64,000 nucleotides of DNA, taken from Alloalcanivorax balearicus MACL04. Lineage in GTDB: Bacteria; Pseudomonadota; Gammaproteobacteria; Pseudomonadales; Alcanivoracaceae. How positions within the stretch are numbered: the stretch's first letter is position 1; the number at the start of each line of letters is the position of its first letter. Positions 1-7,867 of the stretch are shown here, in pieces. The notes below the pieces were generated by a model, which was given only the letters and a program-made list of their open reading frames with translations, did not search any database and was not told where the DNA came from. Position numbers and translations under genes: made by a program. The DNA lies in NCBI RefSeq assembly GCF_025532145.1, contig NZ_ARXS01000001.1, forward strand, positions 186,001-250,000. The letters run 5' to 3'.

Positions 1-812
1 ACCGGCGGCGCCAGCATCCGGCCGAGCCGGCCGGGCACCGGCAGGCGCTCGCCGCTGGCCAGGCGAAAACGGGGATCGTCGTCGAGCCACAGCGCCAGCT
101 CCAGAAAATCCAGCTCTCCGGTGTCCATCTGCCGCAGATACTCACTTTGTCCGGCGCCACAACTGACCCCGAAGCGCACACCAGGGAACAGCGCCCGCAA
201 CGTCCTCGGCACTTCCACCAGATAGGCTTCCAGGGACCGTTCCTCGCGCTCGCTCCAGTGCCGTGGCAGCGGCCGCTCCGGTGACCGGCCGAACACCCGG
301 CGGATCAGCCCATGGGCCGCCGGCGGCTGGGGGAACTGGTGACAGAAATCCACCGCCACCACCCGGTCCAGCAGCTCCCATTCCCGAATCAGACCCAGGG
401 TCTGAGCCCAGACATCGACGAAATCCTCCGGCCGTCGCACGAAAGAGCGGCGAGCACGGGAATCCGGCAGGAAATGGCTGTTCAGCCACAGCGACAGGCC
501 ACGGTCGGCGGCCCCCTGCATCAGCCGCCTTACACTGCGGCGAATGCGGATAGTGGCCTTGGTGGCGGACAGGTCACGGCGCGGGTCGGCGGGCACATCC
601 AGCTCGCAACGGTCCATATGGACACCGCGCGCCGGCGCCGCCAGCAGATGGGGAAAGGGATCCAGGCGCAGGGCGTTAAAACCGCGAGCCACCGTCTCAT
701 CCAGCACACGGTCCAGAGACCGGTACTCACGCGCCAGCGGCCAGGCATAATCCCAGCACGCCAGGGCGAGGCGCTCGCTCTCCTTACCTGCTGACGGTCC
801 CTGCTCACCCAT
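1..812 (-). CDS. Cellulase-like TIM-barrel protein, C-terminus cut by window edge
   Basis: The reverse strand is open from an ATG at 812 to the window edge, giving about 270 residues with no stop. The translation begins MGEQGPSAGKESERLALACW and continues with glycoside-hydrolase-like features: DYAWPLAREY, GFNALRLDPFPH, a SLWLNSHFLP strand and a VVAVDFCHQFP segment that read like successive strands of a TIM barrel. It resembles the family annotated as sugar-binding cellulase-like proteins. No substrate can be assigned from sequence, and the catalytic acids cannot be placed with certainty. Other frames here are also open because of the high GC, but their translations are arginine/proline-rich and unlike a protein. 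The 78 bp up to znuA hold nothing recognisable. Confidence 0.7.
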   Translation of the reverse strand, partial: MGEQGPSAGKESERLALACWDYAWPLAREYRSLDRVLDETVARGFNALRLDPFPHLLAAPARGVHMDRCELDVPADPRRDLSATKATIRIRRSVRRLMQGAADRGLSLWLNSHFLPDSRARRSFVRRPEDFVDVWAQTLGLIREWELLDRVVAVDFCHQFPQPPAAHGLIRRVFGRSPERPLPRHWSEREERSLEAYLVEVPRTLRALFPGVRFGVSCGAGQSEYLRQMDTGELDFLELALWLDDDPRFRLASGERLPVPGRLGRMLAPP

Positions 813-890
813 CCGCTCTGCTCTTATTCAAACAAGCGCATCAGCATACCGGTTTCGGCGCCGCGCTCAATGGGCCCGGACGGGCCAATA

Positions 891-1772
891 TCACGGTCCC
901 TGCTGCAAACAGGCGACGAAAGCGGGGGTGACCACCTGTTCCAGCCAGTCGCTGTAACCGCTGTCGGCGTGGTCCCGGCCCAACGGATCCAGCCTGATCA
1001 GGTCGCAATTCGGACACAGCCGTTTTACCAGTTGCCCCTGGGCTTCCGGCTCCAGCAGAGCACACCGCATATTGCTTTTACTGATCCGCGCCGCCAACGT
1101 GACGAAGCGGCGGCTGCTCGGCCCCGCGCCCAATTGCTCGCTGATCACCAGCGGGTCGGCCAGGCCAAAGTGGTGCTGAAAATAGGCGTAGGGATGATGG
1201 TAGGTCAGCCAGGCTTGCTCTTGCAGCGGCGCAAGGCGCGCGGCAATGGACTGTTCGGCGGCTTCCACCGCGGCGATGAAGCGGCCCGGTTCCATCGCCG
1301 GCAAGGGCACCCGGTCCTGCTCCGCCAATGCTCGCGCCAGTACCACCATGTTGGCGGGCGCCAGCCACAAATGCGGATCGATCTGACTGTGCGAATGACC
1401 GGCGTGGTCTCCGGCGTGATCGTGGCCGGCACTGCCATCACGCACTTCGGCGCCCGGCAAGTCCGCCAGGGCCAGGTTGGGACCGGAACGGCGCCGGATC
1501 AGCGCCGCCACTGGCGGCTCGGCATCCTCGCCAAGCCACACCACCAGATCCGCGTCCCGGACCGCCAGAGCCTGGCGTGGCGACAACGACAGATGGTGCG
1601 GATTCTGATTCGGCGCCAGCAACGTGACCACCTCGGCCTGGTCGCCATACAGTTGCCGCAACGCCATGGCCAGCGGCTCGACACTGGCGACAATGGTGAC
1701 GGAAGAGGATGGCGAGGCCGACGAAACCGACCACCCCACCAGGAACAGCAGGATCAACAAGAAACAGCGCAT
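891..1772 (-). CDS. znuA: Zinc ABC transporter periplasmic binding protein ZnuA
   Basis: A 293-residue cluster A-I metal-binding protein that captures Zn(II) in the periplasm and delivers it to ZnuBC. It starts with an export signal (about residues 1-20, hydrophobic core FLLILLFLVGW). Ligand motifs are visible: NPHH near 57-60, DPHLW near 132-136 and YHHPY near 191-195. A histidine-rich loop at about 116-129 (GHDHAGDHAGHSHS) is the usual flexible zinc-sensing loop of ZnuA. The frame is open well upstream into znuC, but the ATG at 1772 places the signal peptide at the N-terminus, so it is preferred. It is divergent from znuCB with a Zur-like box between. No zur gene is adjacent, unlike many Pseudomonas znu loci. 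Confidence 0.9.
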   Translation of the reverse strand: MRCFLLILLFLVGWSVSSASPSSSVTIVASVEPLAMALRQLYGDQAEVVTLLAPNQNPHHLSLSPRQALAVRDADLVVWLGEDAEPPVAALIRRRSGPNLALADLPGAEVRDGSAGHDHAGDHAGHSHSQIDPHLWLAPANMVVLARALAEQDRVPLPAMEPGRFIAAVEAAEQSIAARLAPLQEQAWLTYHHPYAYFQHHFGLADPLVISEQLGAGPSSRRFVTLAARISKSNMRCALLEPEAQGQLVKRLCPNCDLIRLDPLGRDHADSGYSDWLEQVVTPAFVACLQQGP

Positions 1773-1826
1773 GGGGCATCCCCGAAAACAGCAAACCCGG
1801 ACGTCAATGAGAGCGCCTCGGAACAA

Positions 1827-1846
1827 GTGAAATAGTATATCATCAC
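1827..1846. promoter_or_regulatory. Putative Zur operator between znuA and znuC
   Basis: The sequence GTGAAATAGTATATCATCAC sits midway between the divergent znuA and znuC starts. Its ends form a short inverted repeat (GTGA/TCAC) around an AT-rich centre. It partly resembles the gammaproteobacterial Zur consensus (GAAATGTTATA-type half-site). The assignment depends mostly on its position, because the internal symmetry is imperfect. Confidence 0.4.
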
Positions 1847-1857
1847 GGCTTTTGAGA

Positions 1858-2649
1858 ATGGGCCTGTTTATGGACACGGCATTGGTGCAACTGGATGACG
1901 TTTCCCTCTCCTTCGGCGCGGAGCCGGTGTTGGAGCGGGTATCCCTGACCCTGAATCCAGGCGGCATCACCACCCTGATCGGCCCCAACGGCGCCGGCAA
2001 GAGCACCCTGGCCCGTGTCGTACTGGGCCTGCAGGCGCCGGATCAGGGCCGCGTCTGGCGCCGTCCGGGCTTGCGCATCGGCTACATGCCCCAGCATCTG
2101 CAGGTGGACGAGAGCCTGCCGCTCACCGTCGACCGTTTTCTCTGGCTGGCCGCGCCGGGCCGTACCCGTCATCGCCGTGAAGCCCTGGCCCGCACCGGCG
2201 TCTCCCACTTGCGCCGCCGGGCCGTGCGGCGGCTGTCCGGCGGTGAACTGCAACGGGTGCTGCTGGCCCGCGCACTGCTGCGCAAACCAGACCTGCTGGT
2301 GCTGGACGAACCGGCCCAGGGCGTGGACGTGGCCGGCCAGGACGCCCTCTATGGCCTGCTCAGCGAAGTGCGCGAAAGCACCGGCTGCGGCATCCTGCTG
2401 ATCTCCCATGATCTGCATCTGGTGATGGCGCGCACCGATCAGGTGGTGTGCCTGCAACATCATGTGTGCTGCTCCGGCACCCCGGAATCGGTGAGCCGGG
2501 ACCCGGCCTACCACGAACTGTTCGGACCCCGCGCCGGCACCCCCAATCTGGCGCTGTACACCCACGACCACGATCACGCCCACGATCTGCACGGCCATGT
2601 GCATGATGACCCTGAACACCATGACCACGGGGAGCACCACCATGATTGA
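1858..2649 (+). CDS. znuC: Zinc ABC transporter ATPase ZnuC with His-rich tail
   Basis: ATP-binding subunit of the zinc importer, about 263 residues, cytoplasmic face of the inner membrane. Walker A is GPNGAGKS (residues 42-49), the ABC signature is LSGGELQRV and Walker B is LLVLDEP. The last 30 residues (about 234-263) are strikingly histidine- and aspartate-rich, with 13 His, suggesting metal binding or sensing on the ATPase itself. The start could be the ATG at 1858 or at 1870 (MDTALVQ); neither has a strong ribosome site. The gene overlaps znuB by 8 bp, so the two are probably translationally coupled. Confidence 0.9.
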   Translation: MGLFMDTALVQLDDVSLSFGAEPVLERVSLTLNPGGITTLIGPNGAGKSTLARVVLGLQAPDQGRVWRRPGLRIGYMPQHLQVDESLPLTVDRFLWLAAPGRTRHRREALARTGVSHLRRRAVRRLSGGELQRVLLARALLRKPDLLVLDEPAQGVDVAGQDALYGLLSEVRESTGCGILLISHDLHLVMARTDQVVCLQHHVCCSGTPESVSRDPAYHELFGPRAGTPNLALYTHDHDHAHDLHGHVHDDPEHHDHGEHHHD

Positions 2650-3427
2650 GTTGTTGCTGCCCTCGCTGCTGGCCGGCCTGGCGGTGGCGCTGGTCTCCGG
2701 CCCCATGGGCGCGTTCGTGGTGTGGCGGCGGATGGCGTTCTTCGGCGACACCCTGGCCCACGGCGCCCTGCTCGGCGCCGCCCTGGCCCTGGCCCTGGAT
2801 GTGAACCTGTATCTGGCGGTGGTGGTGGCCTGCCTCTCCATCGCCCTGGCCCTGACCGGCCTGCAACAGCAAAGACAGATCGCCGGCGACACCCTGCTCG
2901 GCATCGTCGCTCACACCACTCTGGCCCTCGGAGTGATCAGCCTGAGTGTGCAGCAAAGCGTACAGGTGGACCTGATGGCCTATCTGTTCGGCGACCTGCT
3001 GGCGGTGACCTGGAACGACGTGCTCGCGCTGTGGGCCGGAGCGGCATTGATCATCGCCCTGGTGGTCTGGCAGTGGCGCGCGCTGCTGAGCATCACCGTG
3101 AACGAAGAGCTGGCCCAGGTGGAAGGGGTGCCCGTCGCCCTCACCCGCCTGCTACTGATGCTGCTGCTGGCGCTGCTGATCGCCGGCGCCATCCGCACCG
3201 TGGGGGTGCTGCTGATCACCTCCCTGCTGGTGATCCCCGCCGCCGGCGCCCGGCGCCTGTCCAGCACCCCGGAGCAGATGGCCATGCGCGCCAGCGTGCT
3301 CGGGCTGCTGTCGGTGACCCTGGGCATGGCGATGAGCTGGTACGCGGACACGCCGGTGGGACCGTCCATCGTGGTGGCCGCCGCCGCGCTGTTTGTCCTC
3401 ACGCTACTGCGCCGGCCGCCGTCCTGA
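2642..3427 (+). CDS. znuB: Zinc ABC transporter permease ZnuB
   Basis: Integral membrane permease of the ABC-3 family, 261 residues, with about seven or eight hydrophobic helices. The opening [20 protein letters not shown] is followed by the conserved [20 protein letters not shown] region and the [15 protein letters not shown] segment typical of ZnuB/MntB. The ATG at 2642 is chosen because GGGGAG lies 7 bp upstream and the protein then aligns with family N-termini; the open frame extends further up into the znuC histidine tail. It forms the channel through which ZnuC drives zinc uptake. Confidence 0.93.
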   Translation: MIELLLPSLLAGLAVALVSGPMGAFVVWRRMAFFGDTLAHGALLGAALALALDVNLYLAVVVACLSIALALTGLQQQRQIAGDTLLGIVAHTTLALGVISLSVQQSVQVDLMAYLFGDLLAVTWNDVLALWAGAALIIALVVWQWRALLSITVNEELAQVEGVPVALTRLLLMLLLALLIAGAIRTVGVLLITSLLVIPAAGARRLSSTPEQMAMRASVLGLLSVTLGMAMSWYADTPVGPSIVVAAAALFVLTLLRRPPS

Positions 3428-3428
3428 C

Positions 3429-4730
3429 ATGAACCGCAACACCAACCTGGACCGGCGCATCTGGGCACTGGCCTGGCCCCTGCTGTTATCCAACGCCACC
3501 GCCCCCTTGCTGGGCCTGGTGGACACCGCCGTGGTTGGCCATCTGTCGTCGCCCGTATTTCTGGCGGCGGTGGCGCTGGGCGGCAACGTGTTCATGTTCC
3601 TCTACTTTTCTTTCAATTTCCTGCGCATGGGCACCACCGGCTTCACCTCCCAGGCGCGCGGCGCCGGCGACAACACCCTGGTGGTACTGCTACGGGCCTT
3701 GCTCCTTTCCTTTTCTATTGGCGTTGCCCTGATCCTGCTGCAGCCGGCATTGCGCGAACTGTCGCTGTGGCTGCTCGGCGGCAGCGACGAGGTGCAGACC
3801 CTGGCCAGGGACTACATCAACCTGCGTATTCTTGGCGCCCCGGCGGCGCTGGCCAACTTCGCCCTGATCGGCTTCGCCATCGGCATGCACAACACCCGCG
3901 TGCCGCTGAAAATGACGCTGCTGATGCACAGCAGCAATGCCCTGCTGGATGTGCTGCTGGTGCAGGTTTGGCACTTCGATGTGCGCGGCGTGGCCGCGGC
4001 CAGCGCCGCGGCGGAGTACATCGGCCTCGCCGGCGGCCTGTTCTGGCTGCGCCGGCATATCTTCGGCGACGCCTGGCGGACCCTGCCGAGACACCTGCTG
4101 CTGCAGGCCGCGCCGATGATGCGGCTGATGGCGGTGAACCGGGATATCTTCCTGCGCACCGTGGCGTTGCTCACCGTGTTCTTCTTTTTCGCCGCCCAGG
4201 GCGCCCGCCTCGGCGACACTACCCTCGCCGCCAACGCTGTTCTGATTACCTTTCTGCTGTTATTGAGCAACACCCTGGACGGCTTCGCCAACGCCGCCGA
4301 AGCCCTGGTGGGCGATGCCCTGGGACGGGGCCGGACCACGGAGCTTCATCAAGCGGTACGCCGCACCGGCCTGTGGACACTGATCGTCGCGGTGATCGCC
4401 CTGATCGGCTTCGCCCTCGGCGGCGTACCACTGATCCACCTGCTCAGCGACCTGCCCGCCATCCGCGACACCGCCACCCACTACCTGCCCTGGATGCTGC
4501 TGCTCCCCCTCACCGCCAGCGCCGGTTTCTGGCTGGACGGCGTCTTCGTCGGCGCCACCCTGGCCCGGGAAATGCGTAACACCATGCTGGTGGCCACCTT
4601 ACTGTTCTTTCCGATGTGGTGGCTCACCCGCCCACTGGACAACCACGGCCTGTGGCTGGCCCTGAATCTGTGGATGGCCAGCCGGGGGCTGTTGATGGCC
4701 TGGGTTTGGCGGCGGCGCGGCTTCGTATAG
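3429..4730 (+). CDS. dinF: MATE family efflux transporter (DinF-like)
   Basis: A 433-residue multidrug/Na+-driven MATE exporter of the DinF branch, with twelve predicted membrane segments. The N-terminus reads IWALAWPLLLSNATAPLLGLVDTAVVGHL, a hallmark of the family when taken in pieces (PLLLSN, GLVDTAVVGHL). The middle contains FNFLRMGTTGFTSQA, also typical. The ATG at 3429 begins one base after the znuB stop, so it is probably co-transcribed with znuCB, although a link to zinc is not established for the family. The symbol follows sequence similarity; substrate is unknown. Confidence 0.85.
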   Translation: MNRNTNLDRRIWALAWPLLLSNATAPLLGLVDTAVVGHLSSPVFLAAVALGGNVFMFLYFSFNFLRMGTTGFTSQARGAGDNTLVVLLRALLLSFSIGVALILLQPALRELSLWLLGGSDEVQTLARDYINLRILGAPAALANFALIGFAIGMHNTRVPLKMTLLMHSSNALLDVLLVQVWHFDVRGVAAASAAAEYIGLAGGLFWLRRHIFGDAWRTLPRHLLLQAAPMMRLMAVNRDIFLRTVALLTVFFFFAAQGARLGDTTLAANAVLITFLLLLSNTLDGFANAAEALVGDALGRGRTTELHQAVRRTGLWTLIVAVIALIGFALGGVPLIHLLSDLPAIRDTATHYLPWMLLLPLTASAGFWLDGVFVGATLAREMRNTMLVATLLFFPMWWLTRPLDNHGLWLALNLWMASRGLLMAWVWRRRGFV

Positions 4731-4742
4731 CCTCCTTGCTCT

Positions 4743-4779
4743 ATGGGAAGCCAGCTCGCTGGCGAATAAGGATTCCCAT
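4743..4779. repeat. Hairpin/REP-like element after dinF
   Basis: ATGGGAA (4743-4749) pairs with TTCCCAT (4773-4779). Inside, GCCAGC (4750-4755) pairs with GCTGGC (4758-4763). The nested palindrome lies just after the dinF stop and may act as an RNA 3' end structure or be a REP-type repeat; there is no T-run. Confidence 0.45.
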
Positions 4780-4860
4780 ATACACTCCGGTGTTTCCCTC
4801 CTGTCTGAATAGGCAAGCGGATGTATATGGTATTGACATATGGGGAACGGCGCCCCAGGA

Positions 4861-4885
4861 TTGTATATGTCTGACACATATACAA
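4861..4885. promoter_or_regulatory. Probable VapB operator, perfect 10-bp inverted repeat
   Basis: TTGTATATGT (4861-4870) and ACATATACAA (4876-4885) are perfect inverted repeats with a 5-bp spacer. The repeat lies 20 bp upstream of the vapB GTG start. A related TGTATATGG-N-CATATGG motif precedes it at about 4822-4843. VapBC loci are autoregulated through VapB binding to such palindromes, so this is the likely autoregulatory site. Confidence 0.7.
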
Positions 4886-4905
4886 TCCGCCAAAAGGGCC
4901 GAACA

Positions 4906-5142
4906 GTGGAACGCGTGCGTATTTTCAAAAACAACCAGAGCCGGGCGATTCGACTGCCCAAGGCGCTGGACTTCTCATCCGATGTCCAGGAAGTGGACAT
5001 TATTCGCGTCGGCAATACGCGCGTCATCGTGCCGGCCGGACAGGGGTGGGCAACCTGGTTCGATCGGGATTCCAGTGTCACTGATGATTTCATGGCAGAG
5101 CGGGAACAGCCGGATGATCAGGAACGGGATGCGCTTGAATGA
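4906..5142 (+). CDS. vapB: Type II antitoxin VapB
   Basis: A 78-residue antitoxin with an AbrB/SpoVT (MazE-like) swapped-hairpin DNA-binding N-terminus, visible as VRIFKNNQSRAIRLPKAL. It would neutralise VapC and repress its own operon. The GTG at 4906 is preferred: the protein then starts VERVRIFKN, as in other VapB proteins, and lies just after the palindromic operator. An upstream ATG at 4867 would fall inside that operator. The C-terminal part is acidic and likely wraps the toxin. The stop overlaps the vapC start by 4 bp. Confidence 0.82.
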   Translation: MERVRIFKNNQSRAIRLPKALDFSSDVQEVDIIRVGNTRVIVPAGQGWATWFDRDSSVTDDFMAEREQPDDQERDALE

Positions 5143-5540
5143 TCCGATATATGCTCGACACCAACATCGTGATCTACACCCTGAACAATCGCCCCCGCCA
5201 GGTTCGCGATCACTTCATTGCCCACGATGGCCAGATGTGTGTGTCTTCCGTGACCATGATGGAGCTCTATTTTGGCGCGGAAAAGTCCAGCAACCCCGAC
5301 CGAAATATTGCGGAGATCGAACAGTTTGCCGCCCGGTTGGATATTTTTGACTACGACACACTGGCTGCTGCTCATACTGGCCAGATTCGCAACGAATTGA
5401 GGTGCTCCGGGAAAAACATAGGCCCATACGACCAAATGATCGCCGGCCACGCCCGTTCGGCGGGGCTCATCGTTGTCACCAATAACGTCAGTGAATTTAG
5501 CCGCGTATCGGGATTACGAATCGAAAACTGGGCCCAATAA
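5139..5540 (+). CDS. vapC: Type II toxin VapC, PIN-domain ribonuclease
   Basis: A 133-residue PIN-domain endoribonuclease. The acidic Mg2+-binding residues are visible: D7 in MLDTNI, E42 in MMELYFGAEKS and D98 in GPYDQMIAGHA, plus the late TNN motif at 114-116. VapC toxins cleave initiator tRNA or rRNA loops, but the target here cannot be read from sequence. The ATGA overlap with vapB indicates coupled translation. All catalytic residues are present, so the toxin looks functional. It marks the left end of the accessory island. Confidence 0.9.
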   Translation: MIRYMLDTNIVIYTLNNRPRQVRDHFIAHDGQMCVSSVTMMELYFGAEKSSNPDRNIAEIEQFAARLDIFDYDTLAAAHTGQIRNELRCSGKNIGPYDQMIAGHARSAGLIVVTNNVSEFSRVSGLRIENWAQ

Positions 5541-5640
5541 AGCCCGTTGGCGGGCCGCCTGATGCGGTCGTTCGACCGGGATCATGCCGGAACCAGGCGT
5601 TAAGTTCTGCGGGCTTGAGGGCAATGGAGTTCAAGTCTTG

Positions 5641-5678
5641 TCTTTTGCTTATCCAGGCCTAGCCTCATAGAGAAGACG
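5641..5678 (+). repeat. Degenerate direct repeat, left copy
   Basis: The stretch containing CCAGGCCTAGCCTCATAG then AGAAGAC resembles 10738-10774, which contains CCAAACCTGGCTTCATAG then GGAAGAC. The two copies are in the same orientation and bracket most of the accessory island. They may be members of a dispersed repeat family rather than true island ends. Confidence 0.4.
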
Positions 5679-5709
5679 ACTGATCGCCATTTGTGCGATG
5701 GAGGTGCCA

Positions 5710-6153
5710 ATGACATCCATGGGAACCGTCAGCGAGCTATGGCGCTATCCCGTCAAGTCAATGCTGGGCGAGCGGTGCGAGGCGCTTCGGATGGAGGAGC
5801 GTGGTGTCGAAGGTGATCGTCTGTTTGCTGTCAGGGATACCAAGGGGAAGTTTGGGAGTGGCAAGAGCACCAGGCGCTTCCGCCCCAATCTGGTCATCGA
5901 CGTTCCAGGCACCGGTTTGGTCGAGCAGGCTTGGTTGGGTAAGCGGTTGTACGTGGGGAAGGAAGTCGAGCTGGAGGTGTATGCTACCACCGAACGTTGT
6001 GGCATGGTGGCATTTGCGCAAAGCGAGCTGCCGGAAGAGCCGGGCATTCTGCGGCATATCTCGCAGCAGTCGGGTCTCAAATTCGGGGTTTATGCTCGAG
6101 TCGTGGTGCCCGGGATCGTGCACTTTCATGATTCGGTAGCCCTTAAGGGTTAA
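5710..6153 (+). CDS. MOSC domain protein with apparent internal deletion
   Basis: A 147-residue protein beginning with the MOSC N-terminal barrel (VSELWRYPVKSMLGE, GVEGDRLFAV) and ending with the MOSC core (RPNLVIDVPG, a WLGK loop, TERCGMV). MOSC proteins bind molybdenum cofactor or related sulfur groups; the conserved cysteine is C-G-M in the TERCGMV motif. Family members are usually about 240-280 residues. Here GSGKSTRRF, normally near residue 55, runs directly into RPNLVI, normally about 90-100 residues later, so the middle is missing in frame. The ATG at 5710 has GGAGG 5 bp upstream. The reading frame is intact, so it may be a deletion remnant or a shortened but expressed protein. Confidence 0.7.
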   Translation: MTSMGTVSELWRYPVKSMLGERCEALRMEERGVEGDRLFAVRDTKGKFGSGKSTRRFRPNLVIDVPGTGLVEQAWLGKRLYVGKEVELEVYATTERCGMVAFAQSELPEEPGILRHISQQSGLKFGVYARVVVPGIVHFHDSVALKG

Positions 6154-6229
6154 GAGAAGCCAAGAAGACAGCCCTGCCCCCATTTACGTTGCACAGACTC
6201 ATTCATTCAAACGTTAGGAGGTGGCAACC

Positions 6230-6526
6230 GTGAAGGTTCTAGACCACGAACCCTATCGATGGTTTCTTCTTGAAGACTCGGGGGGGCTGCTATTGGATAT
6301 AAGCTGCCATCATAGCTTTATCAGCTATAACGTCCTCATCCAGTTGACGCCCGATGAGATACAGGAATACCGGCAGCGTGGCCGGGATTACCTGAACTGG
6401 CTTTCCGAGGACGTCCATAACAGCGCACCGATCCTCAAAGTCAGCAAATCGATCTACAAGGGGCGCAATATTTCGCCCTTACATAAAGAGCGGGTCGTTG
6501 AAGCAATAAAAGCGTGGCGTTCGTAA
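6230..6526 (+). CDS. Small protein of unknown function (cassette-like)
   Basis: A 98-residue soluble protein I do not recognise. It starts at a GTG with AGGAGG 8 bp upstream and reads MKVLDHEPYRWFLLEDSG, with a later TPDEIQEYRQRGRDYLNWL helix and a C-terminal helix ending AIKAWRS. No signal peptide, membrane helix or metal motif is visible. GTTAGG lies 11-17 bp before its start, as in front of the neighbouring genes, which fits gene-cassette packaging. Base composition is lower in GC than the surrounding chromosome. Confidence 0.65.
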   Translation: MKVLDHEPYRWFLLEDSGGLLLDISCHHSFISYNVLIQLTPDEIQEYRQRGRDYLNWLSEDVHNSAPILKVSKSIYKGRNISPLHKERVVEAIKAWRS

Positions 6527-6618
6527 ACCCGAGGTCCGGCTTTTCGGTTTGCCTGCGCTGGCGATCCGAAGCGGGAGAAACCTTATTGAGATAAACGAAA
6601 AATGCCCTTGAAATAGCT

Positions 6619-6625
6619 GTTAGGT
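6619..6625 (+). other. attC R'-like core GTTAGGT
   Basis: GTTAGGT fits the integron simple-site core GTTRRRY and lies 7 bp before the ATG at 6633. I could not find a matching RYYYAAC partner between 6527 and 6618, so if it is an attC remnant, its left half has decayed. Confidence 0.3.
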
Positions 6626-6632
6626 TGAAAGC

Positions 6633-7370
6633 ATGTCACAAGAGATGGATTGGAAACAAAACTCCAAAGAGCTGGAGGCAGTTGAGGCTGAGATATGCTT
6701 TCTGCTCTCAGATTCATTCTATACAGGTGATCCAAATGATATTTCCCAAATTGAAAACGAGGAGTATCAAGAGAATAACCCGTTACCGAGCTTCAAGCGA
6801 GAGGCTGACTCCATTGTCAGGACGTCGGAAGCATTGGGCTATGAAGAGGAGCTAATCATCTTCTATAGGCAGATAGTTGAAAAAGCCGTTAGATACGAAA
6901 AGGACTTCAATTCAATCCGATCATACTTCTGGATGCGGCTTTGGTTGCGGGAGAAAGATGGAAAAAGCGCAATCTCGTTCCCTTGGTATGATTCACTCAA
7001 TGAAATGCAGCGCTTCTTCTCTGCCCTTGAGTCCTATGATGATCCCGGCAAAGTATACTGGGATGCGGATCAGGGCTGGGAAATCCATGTCGCGGTCGAC
7101 GATAATTTTTTCTATATCAGGCAACTCGACCCCGATGAGGGCGAAGAGCATGAAAACATAAAGGTGCCAAAGGAAGGCTTGATCAAAACCGTTGATGAAC
7201 TGAATCAGCGCGCCACATCCATCATCGCTGCTTTGGCTGAAGGTGTCGGAGTTGATGTTTGGTCCGAGCACTTACAAGAAGCCCGTTTTGGCACCCATGA
7301 ATGGCAACCTGGCGAGCTGGTCAATCGGATTAAAAAGCGAGGCTTGTTTAGCCGATTACTTGGACGTTAG
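6633..7370 (+). CDS. Hypothetical acidic protein (cassette-like)
   Basis: A 245-residue soluble, glutamate/aspartate-rich protein with no recognised domain. Visible features are an acidic N-terminal helix (SKELEAVEAEICFLLSDSF), an aromatic region ending SYFWMRLWLREKDGK, a strand pair VDDNFFYIRQLDPDEGEE and a C-terminal RIKKRGLFSRLLGR basic helix. It begins 7 bp after a GTTAGGT core, and its stop codon lies inside a second core-like GTTAGGC (7366-7372). Low GC and isolation from any operon suggest acquisition. Function unknown; proteins like this are common cargo of integron cassettes. Confidence 0.7.
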   Translation: MSQEMDWKQNSKELEAVEAEICFLLSDSFYTGDPNDISQIENEEYQENNPLPSFKREADSIVRTSEALGYEEELIIFYRQIVEKAVRYEKDFNSIRSYFWMRLWLREKDGKSAISFPWYDSLNEMQRFFSALESYDDPGKVYWDADQGWEIHVAVDDNFFYIRQLDPDEGEEHENIKVPKEGLIKTVDELNQRATSIIAALAEGVGVDVWSEHLQEARFGTHEWQPGELVNRIKKRGLFSRLLGR

Positions 7371-7471
7371 GCGGGTGCACGCCACGGAGCGAGGCCTTTA
7401 CGCGCGGCTCAAGATAAATGCCAGGAAATACAAATGATTCCTGTTGGATACATGGCCAAAAGAGTTGTGTC

Positions 7472-7489
7472 ATTTGGGTCAGATCTTGC
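7472..7489 (+). repeat. GGGTCAG-type dispersed repeat motif
   Basis: ATTTGGGTCAGATCTTGC is nearly the reverse complement of GCAAGACCTGACCCCATT at 10780-10797. This motif type is often found beside REP-associated tyrosine transposase genes, though none lies in the window. Confidence 0.45.
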
Positions 7490-7574
7490 CCGGTGCTTCA
7501 CAGCCACTCTTTCCAGTCAAGGAAGGCAAATGGAAAGACCTGTCAATGACACAAAGACAATGGCGATAGCAACA

Positions 7575-7643
7575 CCTAAGGAGCCTCTGAAAAACGTCAT
7601 GCCGGGCTTGACCCGGGGTGACGTTTTTCAGAGGCTCCTTAGG
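7575..7643. mobile_element. Miniature inverted-repeat element, 25-bp perfect arms
   Basis: The arms 7575-7599 and 7619-7643 are exact reverse complements over 25 bp (ends CCTAAGGAGCCTC / GAGGCTCCTTAGG). The 19-bp loop contains CCGGGCTTGACCCGG, which forms a further 5-bp stem. As RNA or extruded DNA this is a very stable hairpin. There is no coding capacity. It may be a MITE, a REP-type unit or a fused pair of insertion-sequence ends; no flanking duplication is evident. Confidence 0.7.
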
Positions 7644-7746
7644 CATTCCAACGCTGCTTGAAGTTATCTCAAATTCAGGCTGTGTTTGCAGGCACTTAGA
7701 GTATGATCAACACTCAGCATTACATCTGTATCTTATTGTTCAAAAA

Positions 7747-7818
7747 GCCTAACAAGGCGCTGCACTAGCGAAAATTACCCGCTGCGCTCTTCGTTTTCTG
7801 GCGAGCGCGGCGTTAGGC
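7747..7818 (+). other. Integron attC-like recombination site 1
   Basis: R'' GCCTAAC (7747-7753) is perfectly complementary to R' GTTAGGC (7812-7818). Inside, spacer AAGGC is followed by L'' GCTGCAC, which pairs with L' GGCGAGC if one G is left extrahelical, as is normal for attC. Total length is 72 bp. The site lies upstream of the 7868 gene in the same orientation, as expected at a cassette boundary. Confidence 0.65.
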
Positions 7819-7867
7819 GTCGGAACAACCGCCGGCGACAAACTCTCACGGCCACAGGCACTTCAAA

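Larger units (their letters stand above)
7371..7746. other. Non-coding stretch of the island
   Basis: This stretch after the 6633 gene holds no convincing gene. A 75-codon frame at 7434-7661 runs through the inverted repeat and shows no protein-like pattern. It contains the repeat motif at 7472-7489 and the 25-bp inverted-repeat element at 7575-7643. The following bases lead into the attC site at 7747. Confidence 0.6.

Noticed and set aside
1773-2006. N-terminal extension of znuA
   Set aside because: The frame is open, but it overlaps znuC and would bury the signal peptide in the middle of the protein.
4833-4838. TTGACA as the vapBC -35 box
   Set aside because: No acceptable -10 hexamer lies 16-18 bp downstream; the promoter may instead overlap the palindrome.
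5599-5605. GTTAAGT as an attC core after vapC
   Set aside because: It fits GTTRRRY, but no pairing left half is found upstream and no gene starts close by.
7434-7661. A 75-codon frame in the island
   Set aside because: It runs through the 25-bp inverted-repeat element, has no ribosome site and no protein-like pattern.
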